Shown: one piece after another, positions 8,722 to 16,032 of the stretch
How positions within the stretch are numbered: position 1 is the first letter of the stretch
Layout: each line of letters opens with the position of its first letter
From: Bradyrhizobium sp. NDS-1
GTDB taxonomy: Bacteria; Pseudomonadota; Alphaproteobacteria; Rhizobiales; Xanthobacteraceae
Length of the DNA: 64,000 nucleotides
NCBI RefSeq assembly: GCF_032918005.1
Contig: NZ_CP136628.1
Span: forward strand, 1,535,501 to 1,599,500
Direction of reading: 5' to 3'
Position numbers and translations under genes: made by a program
The notes under the pieces: generated by a model
Databases searched by the model: none
Seen by the model: the letters and a program-made list of their open reading frames with translations, nothing else
What the model was told of the DNA's origin: nothing

Positions 8722-9258
8722 CTATCGGGTTGATAGGGAATTGGTCGGAAGAGGCGCCAGAATCGCGGCAAGGTCGCGACGGAAGCCCAAGGCAATGAAT
8801 AATTTTGCCATTACGAACATCGGTCCAAGCAAAAGATGCGAAGGAAAAGTGAACAATGAGGCTTCGCGGCCCTCAAAAACCTTGTGGCCGATAGCCTGCG
8901 CGGCGAGGCCGAGCGCTACCAGCACGGCGAAAATTGCCCACATCGTGGCGGTGCTGACTTGCGCCGCGATGCTCGCCGCAACCGAAAACAGCACGATCGA
9001 GACCGCGAGAATGCCGATCCCGAGCGCCATGTCGAGCAACAGCCAATAGACCAGAACCGGCAAGGCCAGGATCACCGCCAGGCTGACGTCGAAACCGAAC
9101 AGCGGCAGCTTGACCAGTGTGAGCGGCAGCACGGCGCCGGTGAACAACAGCAGGATACCGACCACATGCATCGCCGTGTTCCGGGGGTCGCGATGGTACT
9201 CGACATAAACGGCAAGTTGGCGCTGAAAATAGCCACCCATTTCGGTCTCATGCAGCAC
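8722..9258 (-). CDS. Mpo1-like (DUF962) membrane protein
   Basis: A 178-residue protein with the family signature YHRDPRNTAMHVVGI near the N-terminus and four hydrophobic segments. HxxxP/H-type histidines (YVEYHRDPRN, TAMHVVG, IGHKVFE, FTFPSHLLLGP) are conserved in the Mpo1 family, which in yeast is an iron-dependent 2-hydroxy fatty acid dioxygenase acting in alpha-oxidation. Bacterial members are mostly uncharacterised. An alternative start six codons in (MGGYFQRQL, 9240) is possible. First gene of a likely three-gene minus-strand unit with the HpnA-like and ICMT-like genes. Confidence 0.78.
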   Translation of the reverse strand: MLHETEMGGYFQRQLAVYVEYHRDPRNTAMHVVGILLLFTGAVLPLTLVKLPLFGFDVSLAVILALPVLVYWLLLDMALGIGILAVSIVLFSVAASIAAQVSTATMWAIFAVLVALGLAAQAIGHKVFEGREASLFTFPSHLLLGPMFVMAKLFIALGFRRDLAAILAPLPTNSLSTR

Positions 9259-9410
9259 GGGGTCGGGAAGGGCGAACAGAGGCTATAGCACTGGACCGGG
9301 CGGTGCACAAACCGGCGCTCTTGTCGTGCAAAACCGTATTGGTGCGCTCCCGACAGGCTATAAAATATCAGAACTTCAAAGGGTTCCGTCAGCCGCGAAG
9401 CCGCGTTGAC

Positions 9411-10076
9411 TCAGCGCTTCTTCGCGGGCTTTTTCGCCGCAGGCGCAGGCGCCGCAGCCGGATGCGCCTCTTCAGGCAACTTGGCATAGGTCAGGATCTG
9501 CAACTGGCCGTTGACGGCCGACGTCGGCTTGGCCCGGTCGAGAAACTGCTCTTCACCGAGGCCGATCGGGTGCAGCCGCTTGGTCGAGATCTTGAACGTG
9601 TTCACCAGCACGTCGCGGATCGCGTCCGCGCGGCGCTGGCTCAGGATCGCATTGGCCTCGCGCGTCTTCGAGTTGGATTCGACATGGCCCACGATCAGGA
9701 AGGTGTAGGGCAGCAGCGAGGAATGAACCAGCGCGTCCGCGATGCGGCCGACGGTCTGGTAGGAGGCCGGCTGGATGATCGGCGTGTCGGCGTCGAACTG
9801 GATCTGCGCGTTGAAGGCGGGCAACTGGGCGAGATCGGGTGCGATCAGCGGCCGGTTCACCGGACCGGGATCGTTCTTGATCCTGGTCTTGGCGCGCTCC
9901 ATCACCTGCTGCTTCAGCGCGTGAAGGTCGATCTCGGCGGCTTGCTCGAAACGGTTGAGCTTGGCGACGATGTCGTCGCGGGTCGGAGCCGCCGTCTGGG
10001 CGCGTGCGGTGTCCGCGAGCAGAGCGAAGCCCAGGGCGATGCCTAGTCCGGCGGTGGCGAGCCCCTTCGCGCGCAT
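9411..10076 (-). CDS. OmpA-family envelope protein
   Basis: A 221-residue protein with a signal peptide (residues 1-27, GLGIALGFALLADTARAQ) and a C-terminal OmpA-like peptidoglycan-binding domain. AQIQFDADTPIIQPASYQTV, LIVGHVESNSKTREAN, LSQRRADAIRDVL and LHPIGLGEEQ are the domain's landmarks; the family Asp/Arg that bind diaminopimelate are partly changed (HVESNS instead of HTDS). The tail is rich in Ala, Pro and Lys. The ATG overlaps the stop of the upstream Cys-rich gene (TGATG), which points to translational coupling. Confidence 0.8.
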   Translation of the reverse strand: MRAKGLATAGLGIALGFALLADTARAQTAAPTRDDIVAKLNRFEQAAEIDLHALKQQVMERAKTRIKNDPGPVNRPLIAPDLAQLPAFNAQIQFDADTPIIQPASYQTVGRIADALVHSSLLPYTFLIVGHVESNSKTREANAILSQRRADAIRDVLVNTFKISTKRLHPIGLGEEQFLDRAKPTSAVNGQLQILTYAKLPEEAHPAAAPAPAAKKPAKKR

Positions 10077-10501
10077 CAGCGATACCCCGCATCGTCGACG
10101 GCCTTGAGGCAATTGTTGCTGATGCCCTTGGGCGTCGAGACCAGGCAGGGGACCGACTTGCTGGTCTCCTTGGTCGAGCCGCCGCAGACCTTGACGATCT
10201 CGCGCTGGCAGGCGTTCGCCACCGTGACGCGCGCGGCCACGCGCTTCTGGATGGCGTCGAACACGCCGAGATAGTCGCTCGTGCATTGCGGCGAAAGCAC
10301 ATCGCGGTTACGCGACAGGCATTCCTTCAGCCGGTTCGAATCCGGATTGACGCCGCGGCAATTGGCAACGATTTCCGCGCCGCAGCTCGCCGCCAGCTTG
10401 CCGATCGAATCGCCAAAGCTCATCGTCTGCGCCGCGCTGAGCGACGGCATCCCCAATGCAAGCACGATCAATATGACGGAGCCCCGGACCATGGGTTGCA
10501 T
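10076..10501 (-). CDS. exported cysteine-rich repeat protein
   Basis: A 141-residue protein with a signal peptide (VILIVLALGMPSLSAAQ) and seven or more cysteines in regular spacing: KLAASCGAEIVANCRGV, LKECLSRNRDVLSPQC, ANACQREIVKVCGG, VPCLVSTPKGISNNC. This matches the Cys-rich GLG1-type repeat (about 60 residues) found in small periplasmic proteins of alphaproteobacteria. Function is unknown; disulfide bonds are likely. It is co-translated with the OmpA-like gene through a one-base overlap, so the pair probably works together in the envelope. Confidence 0.78.
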   Translation of the reverse strand: MQPMVRGSVILIVLALGMPSLSAAQTMSFGDSIGKLAASCGAEIVANCRGVNPDSNRLKECLSRNRDVLSPQCTSDYLGVFDAIQKRVAARVTVANACQREIVKVCGGSTKETSKSVPCLVSTPKGISNNCLKAVDDAGYR

Positions 10502-10581
10502 CTGATACGGGGAAGTTCGCGATGGTCAAGGGCTGTTCGGACCAGAACCGTCGAACGTCCGGCCAGTGCGGCGAACAATCC

Positions 10582-10872
10582 TCACTCCGGGGCCTCGGCG
10601 AGGGGCGGCCATTCGATCAGGACGACCGTGTGCTTCCCCAGATCGTCGGCAAATTCAGGGGCGGCCTTGAGCTCGTCCAGCGTCCGCGGCGGCGGAAGCT
10701 GCCGGCCGTCCGCGATCAGCTCCTGCGCATAGAACGCGAGTGCCTCGGGCGCATTCTCCAGGGCCTCGTCGACATCGTCACCGCCGGAAATGCAACCGGG
10801 CAGGTCGGGGAACCAGAGGCCCACGGCTTCGTCCGGATCGGTGTCCTCGATGATGGCAACGTACTGAGCCAT
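10582..10872 (-). CDS. HicB-family antitoxin-like protein (orphan)
   Basis: A 96-residue protein whose first 50 residues (YVAIIEDTDPDEAVGLWFPDLPGCISGGDDVDEALENA) are the HicB N-terminal fold. The DNA-binding C-terminal extension is short. HicB normally neutralises the HicA mRNA nuclease encoded next to it, but no HicA-like frame is seen on either side: uvrD ends 10 bases upstream and the Cys-rich gene starts 80 bases downstream. It is thus an orphan HicB, either a solitary regulator or a relic of a lost toxin pair. It may be transcribed with uvrD. Confidence 0.75.
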   Translation of the reverse strand: MAQYVAIIEDTDPDEAVGLWFPDLPGCISGGDDVDEALENAPEALAFYAQELIADGRQLPPPRTLDELKAAPEFADDLGKHTVVLIEWPPLAEAPE

Positions 10873-10882
10873 ATCGCGGGCC

Positions 10883-13504
10883 TCACGCCCGCTGCACGAA
10901 GCTGTCCACGACCTTCTTCTCGCCGGCCTTATCGAAGGCGATGGTGAGCTTGTTGCCGTCGATCCTGGTGACGCGGCCGTAGCCGAATTTCTGGTGGAAG
11001 ACGCGGTCGGACAGCGAGAATTCCGAGGTGGTGCCGGTGGATTTGGCGACCAGTTCGCCCTCGATCGTCAGGGGACCGCGACGGCGCGAGGAGAAGCTGC
11101 CGAAATCGGGGCCCGATGTCGAGGAGGAGGAGAACGTCGCGGCCTCTTCCTCGAAACCGCCGCGCCCGCCACCATTGCGGCCGCCTTGTCCACCTCGGTT
11201 GCGGTTGGCCTGCGCGCGCTGCCAGCCCGGCGTCGAATAGGTGGAGCCGAACGCCTCCATGTCGTCGAAGCGGGAGGCGCCGTAGCCGCCGGTGCCGCCC
11301 CAGGCCGAGCCGCCCTTGGATTCCGTGATCTCGACATTGGCCGCGGGCAGTTCGTCGAGGAAGCGCGAGGGGATCGTGGTCGACCAGGTGCCGTGGATGC
11401 GCCGGTTGGTCGCGAAATAGATCATCGCGCGGCGGCGGGCGCGGGTCAAACCGACATGGCCGAGCCGGCGTTCTTCTTCCAGGCCGGCGCGGCCCTGTTC
11501 GTCCAGCGTGCGCTGGCTCGGGAACAGGCCTTCTTCCCAGCCGGGCAGGAACACGTTGTCGAATTCCAGCCCCTTGGCCGAATGCAACGTCATCAGCGAC
11601 ACCGCATCCTCATCGGCGCCGCTGTCGCGGTCCATCACCAGTGAGATGTGCTCGAGGAACCCTTGCAGGTTCTCGAACTCCTCCATCGAGCGCACCAGTT
11701 CTTTCAGGTTCTCCAGCCGGCCCGCGGCGTCCGCCGAACGGTCCTTCTGCCACATCTCCGTATAGCCGCTCTCGTCGAGCACGATCTGGGCGAGATCGGT
11801 GTGGGCGGTGACCTCGCGCTGGGCGCGCCAGCGATCGAACTGGGCGACGACGTCGCGAAGCGAGCCGCGCGCCTTCGGCTTCAGTTCGTCGGTCTCGACC
11901 ACCGCGCGGGCCGCCTCGAACAGCGGAATGCGGCGCTTGCGGGCGTGGTCGTGCAGCATCTGCACGGTGGCATCGCCGAGGCCCCGCTTCGGCACGTTGA
12001 CGATGCGCTCGAAGGCGAGGTCGTCGGCCGGGGAGTTGATGACCCGCAAATACGCCAGCGCGTCGCGGATTTCCGCGCGCTCGTAGAAGCGCGGGCCGCC
12101 GATGACGCGGTAGGGCAGGCCGAGCGTGACGAAGCGGTCTTCGAACTCGCGCATCTGGTAGGAGGCGCGCACGAGAATCGCGACCTCGTTCAGCTTCTCG
12201 CCGCGGCGCTGGATCTGCTCGATTTCCTCGCCGATGCCGCGGGCTTCCTCTTCCGAATCCCACGAGCCCGTCACCGTGACCTTCTCGCCGTCCTGGTCCT
12301 CGGTGCGCAGCGTCTTGCCGAGCCGGCCTTCATTGTGCGCGATCAGATGCGAGGCGGCAGCGAGGATGTGCCCGGTCGAGCGATAGTTGCGCTCCAGGCG
12401 AATGACCTTGGCGCCGGGGAAATCGTGGTCGAAGCGCAGGATGTTATCGACCTCGGCGCCGCGCCAGCCATAGATCGACTGGTCGTCGTCGCCGACGCAG
12501 CAGATGTTTTTGGTGGGGGCGGCGGGAGCGGCTGCAATCGCCGCCCGCTCCGTCCTTCCGGGATGCGCCGAAGGCGCAGACCCGGAATCTCGATCGTCGG
12601 ACTCACTGCCGGATTCCAGGTTCGGCTCTTCGAGCTGCCCCGGAATGACGGCCGGGGCGGCTGGCTTCGCGGCTGCAGCGGGCGCCTGCGACAGCAGCCG
12701 CAGCCACAGATATTGCGCGACGTTGGTGTCCTGATATTCGTCGACCAGGATGAACTTGAAGCGCTGCTGGTATTGCCGCAGGATATCCGGGTGCTCGCGG
12801 AAGATGCGGATGTTCTCCAGCAGCAGATCGCCGAAATCCGCAGCGTTCAGGATCTTCAGTCGCTCCTGATAATTCGCATAGAGCTTGCCGCCCTTGCCGT
12901 TGGCGAAGGTGGCGGCCTCGCCCGAGGGCACCTGCGACGGCATCAGGCCGCGGTTCTTCCAGCCGTCGATCAGGCCGGCCAGCATCCGCGCCGGCCAGCG
13001 CTTGTCGTCGATGTTCTCGGCCTGGAGCAACTGCTTGAGCAGCCGCACCTGGTCGTCGACATCGAGCACGGTGAAGTTCGACTTGAGCTGAGCCAGCTCG
13101 GCGTGGACGCGCAGGATGCGGCCGCCGATGGAGTGGAAGGTGCCGAGCCACGGCATGCCCTCGACGGCGTGGCCAAGCATCTGGCCGAGCCGGTGCTTCA
13201 TCTCGCGCGCGGCCTTGTTGGTGAAGGTCACCGACAAGATCTCCGCGGGACGGGCGCGGCCCTGGCTCAGGATATGGGCGATACGCGTCGTCAGCACGCG
13301 CGTCTTGCCGGTGCCGGCGCCGGCCAGCACCAGAACCGGGCCGTCGAGCGTCTCCACCGCCTCGCGCTGTTCCGGATTGAGGCCGGAGAGATATTTCGGG
13401 CCCACGGACGCGCGCGCACGCGCGGCGATGCCGCCGGCTGCGGGCTGGTGGTCGGGTACGCTGGTGATCTTGCTCGGCTCGGTCATGCGAATCATCGGCC
13501 CCAC
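10883..13504 (-). CDS. uvrD: UvrD/PcrA-type ATP-dependent DNA helicase with in-frame insert
   Basis: An 873-residue superfamily 1A helicase. Motif I AGAGTGKT is at residues 61-68, motif II DEYQDT at 255-260, motif III GDDDQSIYGWRG from 338, then LERNYRS, VSLMTLHSAKGLEF and GLTRARRR. UvrD unwinds DNA in nucleotide excision and mismatch repair. Between motifs II and III, residues 272-331 form an Ala/Pro/Ser/Glu-rich stretch not typical of the family; bases 12551-12650 within it are a palindromic repeat (see that entry), read in frame. The C-terminus has the Gly-rich linker and the HQKFGYGRVTRIDG Tudor-like motif expected for RNA polymerase binding. An alternative start at 13486 (MTEPSK) is possible. 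The insert lies in a surface loop by position, so the enzyme is probably active. Confidence 0.93.
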   Translation of the reverse strand: MGPMIRMTEPSKITSVPDHQPAAGGIAARARASVGPKYLSGLNPEQREAVETLDGPVLVLAGAGTGKTRVLTTRIAHILSQGRARPAEILSVTFTNKAAREMKHRLGQMLGHAVEGMPWLGTFHSIGGRILRVHAELAQLKSNFTVLDVDDQVRLLKQLLQAENIDDKRWPARMLAGLIDGWKNRGLMPSQVPSGEAATFANGKGGKLYANYQERLKILNAADFGDLLLENIRIFREHPDILRQYQQRFKFILVDEYQDTNVAQYLWLRLLSQAPAAAAKPAAPAVIPGQLEEPNLESGSESDDRDSGSAPSAHPGRTERAAIAAAPAAPTKNICCVGDDDQSIYGWRGAEVDNILRFDHDFPGAKVIRLERNYRSTGHILAAASHLIAHNEGRLGKTLRTEDQDGEKVTVTGSWDSEEEARGIGEEIEQIQRRGEKLNEVAILVRASYQMREFEDRFVTLGLPYRVIGGPRFYERAEIRDALAYLRVINSPADDLAFERIVNVPKRGLGDATVQMLHDHARKRRIPLFEAARAVVETDELKPKARGSLRDVVAQFDRWRAQREVTAHTDLAQIVLDESGYTEMWQKDRSADAAGRLENLKELVRSMEEFENLQGFLEHISLVMDRDSGADEDAVSLMTLHSAKGLEFDNVFLPGWEEGLFPSQRTLDEQGRAGLEEERRLGHVGLTRARRRAMIYFATNRRIHGTWSTTIPSRFLDELPAANVEITESKGGSAWGGTGGYGASRFDDMEAFGSTYSTPGWQRAQANRNRGGQGGRNGGGRGGFEEEAATFSSSSTSGPDFGSFSSRRRGPLTIEGELVAKSTGTTSEFSLSDRVFHQKFGYGRVTRIDGNKLTIAFDKAGEKKVVDSFVQRA
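12551..12650. repeat. cloverleaf-like palindromic element inside uvrD
   Basis: The outer arms CGTCCTTCCGGG (12551-12562) and CCCCGGAATGACG (12638-12650) are complementary with one mismatch. Inside are hairpins TGCGCC-GAA-GGCGCA (12564-12578), a longer imperfect arm CCGGAATC ... GGATTCC, and GCTC-TTC-GAGC (12625-12635). The layout and the core ACCCGGAATCTCGA are shared with the intergenic copy at 62078-62159. It is translated in the uvrD frame as residues 285-318 or so. Confidence 0.8.
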
Positions 13505-13640
13505 GATGGCACCGCGGGGTGGTGGAAGGGAGCCTTCTTAACAGGGATTGGTGCCTATATGGGGCGGCCGAACGAGGTTTTCCACGTGCGCGGCAAGCCA
13601 ATTTGTTCCTGCAGGCCCTGCGAATTTCCATCCTGTGCCG

Positions 13641-13660
13641 GCCGGAACCATCGTTCCGGC
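13641..13660. promoter_or_regulatory. 8-bp perfect inverted repeat in uvrD/DUF1328 intergenic region
   Basis: GCCGGAAC and GTTCCGGC face each other across four bases, 73 bases before the DUF1328 start. It could be an operator shared by the divergent genes. No sigma-factor spacing that I can defend was found with it. Confidence 0.3.
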
Positions 13661-13733
13661 GTCGAGATTGTCTGGACAGGTGGTGCGGTCAGCCGCGCCA
13701 GACGCAAACGGACATCAAGACGAGGGTTTGACC

Positions 13734-13907
13734 ATGCTTGGCTGGGTTGTGACGTTTCTGGTTATCGCGCTGATCGCCGGCATTCTAGGCTTCGGCGGCA
13801 TCGCCGGCGCTTCGATCGAGATCGCCAAGATCATCTTCTTCATCGCGGTTGTTCTGTTCCTGGTCTCGGCCGTGGTGGGCTTGGCGCGCGGCCGCAACAG
13901 GATATAG
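13734..13907 (+). CDS. DUF1328 small membrane protein
   Basis: A 57-residue protein of two transmembrane helices ([19 protein letters not shown] and [21 protein letters not shown]) separated by IAGASIEIA, exactly the DUF1328 (YtjA-like) layout. The start at 13734 gives the family length; a longer in-frame ORF from 13548 adds unrelated sequence. GAGGG lies eight bases before the ATG. Small DUF1328 proteins are often induced by stress in alphaproteobacteria; their function is not known. It is divergent from uvrD. Confidence 0.82.
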   Translation: MLGWVVTFLVIALIAGILGFGGIAGASIEIAKIIFFIAVVLFLVSAVVGLARGRNRI

Positions 13908-13910
13908 CGC

Positions 13911-14435
13911 TTACCGCTTCGAGGGCATCGCCACGTTCCGGCCGATGCCCTCGGGCCGCGGTGCGGCGCTGTGGGCCTTTGTCACCGCAGCGATACGCTC
14001 GCGAATATCGAGCGGAAGCGGCGCGACGCGCCGCGTAGTCATATCCATATGCAGCGACATGTTCTCGGAAGTCGCCGAGAGCCAGCCTTCGCTGGCATGC
14101 CGCATCTCCTCGAACGTGTGGAGCCGCTTGTCGTCGGCCTCCAGCAACCAGACGAAGATCTGCACGGGATCGCCGAGGTGGATTTCGCGCAAATAGCGCA
14201 CGTGGCATTCGGCGGTGAAGCTCGAGCCGCCTCGCTCCTTCATGTAGGCCGGCCCCATCCCGAGCTCGAGCCAAAGCTGGTCGATCGCACGGTCGAACAT
14301 CACGTTGTAATAGGCCATGTTCAGATGGCCGTTATAGTCGATCCATTGCGGCTCGATCTGCATGATCGCGGCGCGGAACGGCTCTGCTTTCGGCGTTGAG
14401 GCGGCAGTCTCCGGCATATGTTCTTCCCTAGCCAT
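13911..14435 (-). CDS. hotdog-fold thioesterase
   Basis: A 174-residue acyl-CoA thioesterase-like protein. WIDYNGHLNMAYYNVMFDRAIDQLW (read as overlapping motifs WIDYNGHLNMAYY and FDRAIDQLW) is the 4-hydroxybenzoyl-CoA thioesterase/YbgC-type active-site region with the catalytic Asp/His area, followed by HVRYLREIHLGDPVQIFVWLLEADDKRLH. Members hydrolyse acyl-CoA, and related proteins act on betainyl-CoA. An alternative start at 14417 (MPETAAS) is equally plausible. It is divergent from the FAD oxidase gene, 67 bases apart. Confidence 0.78.
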   Translation of the reverse strand: MAREEHMPETAASTPKAEPFRAAIMQIEPQWIDYNGHLNMAYYNVMFDRAIDQLWLELGMGPAYMKERGGSSFTAECHVRYLREIHLGDPVQIFVWLLEADDKRLHTFEEMRHASEGWLSATSENMSLHMDMTTRRVAPLPLDIRERIAAVTKAHSAAPRPEGIGRNVAMPSKR

Positions 14436-14502
14436 GCGTCCGGTCGCTTGACTTGACCGGTTTTATGTCCTTTGCCACGGTTCTTCTGTCGGGAGGAATT
14501 CC

Positions 14503-15927
14503 GTGGGCACCACCATCACCAATAATCCGCCGCGGCCGGAGCCGAAAGCCCTCGCGAGCGCGCTGGAGCAGCTTGCCGCACGCTTCGGCAACCGCCTGAT
14601 CACCTCGCAGGCCGTCCGCGAGCAGCACGGCCATACCACCACCTGGCTCCCCAACCAGCCGCCTGATGGGGTGGTGATGGCGCAGGAGACCGTCGACATC
14701 CAGGACGTGGTGCGGATCTGCGCTAAAAATCGTGTGCCCGTCATTCCCTTCGGCACCGGCACCTCGCTCGAGGGCCAGGTCAACGCACCCGCCGGCGGGA
14801 TCTCGATCGATCTGCGCGACATGAACAAGGTGCTGGCGGTGCATGCCGAGGACCTCGACTGCGTGATCGAGCCCGGCGTCACCCGCAAGGCGCTGAACGA
14901 GCATCTGCGCGACCAGGGCCTGTTCTTCCCGATCGATCCCGGCGCGGATGCCTCTCTCGGCGGCATGGCCTCGACCCGCGCCTCCGGCACCAATGCGGTC
15001 CGCTACGGCACCATGCGCGACAGCGTGCTGGCACTGAAGGTGGTGCGCGGAGACGGCGAGATCATTACGACGGGCACGCGCGCCAAGAAATCATCCGCGG
15101 GTTACGACCTCACGCATCTGTTCGTCGGGGCCGAAGGCACGCTCGGCATCATCTCGGAGCTGACCATCCGCCTCCGCGGCATTCCCGAGACGATCGCGGC
15201 CGGTGCGGTGTCGTTCGAGAGCGTGCACGGCGCCTGTCAGGCCGTGATCCTGGCGATCCAGACCGGTATTCCCGTGGCGCGCATCGAGTTGCTCAACGCC
15301 GCGCAAGTGCAGGCCTGCAACGCCTATTCCAAGCTTACGCTGCCGGAGACGCCGCTGCTCTTGATGGAATTCCACGGCAGTGAGATCGAGGTCGCCGAGC
15401 AGTCCAAGGCCTTCGGCGAGATCGCGAAGGACTGCGGCGGCGGTGATTTCTCCTGGACCACCAAGCCGGAGGACCGCACGAAACTGTGGCAGGCCCGGCA
15501 CGATGCCTATTGGTCGGTGAAGGCGCTGCGGCCCGGTGACAGCATCGGCGTGGTTGCGACCGATGTCTGCGTGCCGATTTCACGGCTCGCCGATTGCGTC
15601 AGCGAGACCGAGGAGGATCTCAAGCGCCTCAATCTGCTGTCGCCTATCGTCGGCCATGTCGGCGACGGCAATTTTCATTGCTCGCTGGTCTGCGACACCA
15701 ACGACGCGGGCGAGATGGCGCGCGGCGAGGAGTTCATGCATCGCCTGGTCGAACGCGCGCAGGCGATGGACGGCACCTGCACCGGCGAGCACGGCATCGG
15801 CCAGGGCAAGCAGAAATACCTCAAGGCCGAGCTAGGTCCTGAAGCGCTGGATGCGATGCGGGCGCTCAAAAAGGCGCTCGATCCGCTCAATATTTTCAAC
15901 CCCGGCAAGATCGTGCCGGAGGTGTAG
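14503..15927 (+). CDS. FAD-linked oxidase, D-lactate/glycolate dehydrogenase type
   Basis: A 474-residue FAD-binding PCMH protein. PFGTGTSLEGQVNAP is the FAD pyrophosphate loop, GADASLGGMASTRASGTNAVRYG and AGYDLTHLFVGAEGTLGIISELTI complete the FAD domain, and HVGDGNFHCSL plus CTGEHGIGQGK supply the active-site histidines of the GlcD/LDHD branch. These enzymes oxidise D-lactate, glycolate or other 2-hydroxy acids and pass electrons to cytochrome c or quinone. The GTG start at 14503 has a strong GGGAGGA site six bases upstream. It stands alone, without glcE or glcF, which favours a single-subunit D-lactate dehydrogenase (cytochrome). Confidence 0.85.
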   Translation: MGTTITNNPPRPEPKALASALEQLAARFGNRLITSQAVREQHGHTTTWLPNQPPDGVVMAQETVDIQDVVRICAKNRVPVIPFGTGTSLEGQVNAPAGGISIDLRDMNKVLAVHAEDLDCVIEPGVTRKALNEHLRDQGLFFPIDPGADASLGGMASTRASGTNAVRYGTMRDSVLALKVVRGDGEIITTGTRAKKSSAGYDLTHLFVGAEGTLGIISELTIRLRGIPETIAAGAVSFESVHGACQAVILAIQTGIPVARIELLNAAQVQACNAYSKLTLPETPLLLMEFHGSEIEVAEQSKAFGEIAKDCGGGDFSWTTKPEDRTKLWQARHDAYWSVKALRPGDSIGVVATDVCVPISRLADCVSETEEDLKRLNLLSPIVGHVGDGNFHCSLVCDTNDAGEMARGEEFMHRLVERAQAMDGTCTGEHGIGQGKQKYLKAELGPEALDAMRALKKALDPLNIFNPGKIVPEV

Positions 15928-16032
15928 CGCCGGCGAACCGTGGGAACCGGGAACTTTCGGCAATCCCGCCGGTTCCAATTCCCGCCAAGTTCCGGTGCCT
16001 CAATGGCACGGCTTTGCGCGGGAGGGTGCGAT

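Noticed and set aside
11648..14038. A 796-codon open frame on the plus strand through uvrD
   Set aside because: It lies antisense to uvrD, whose motifs are unmistakable; the product has no domain and the length follows from GC-rich third positions.
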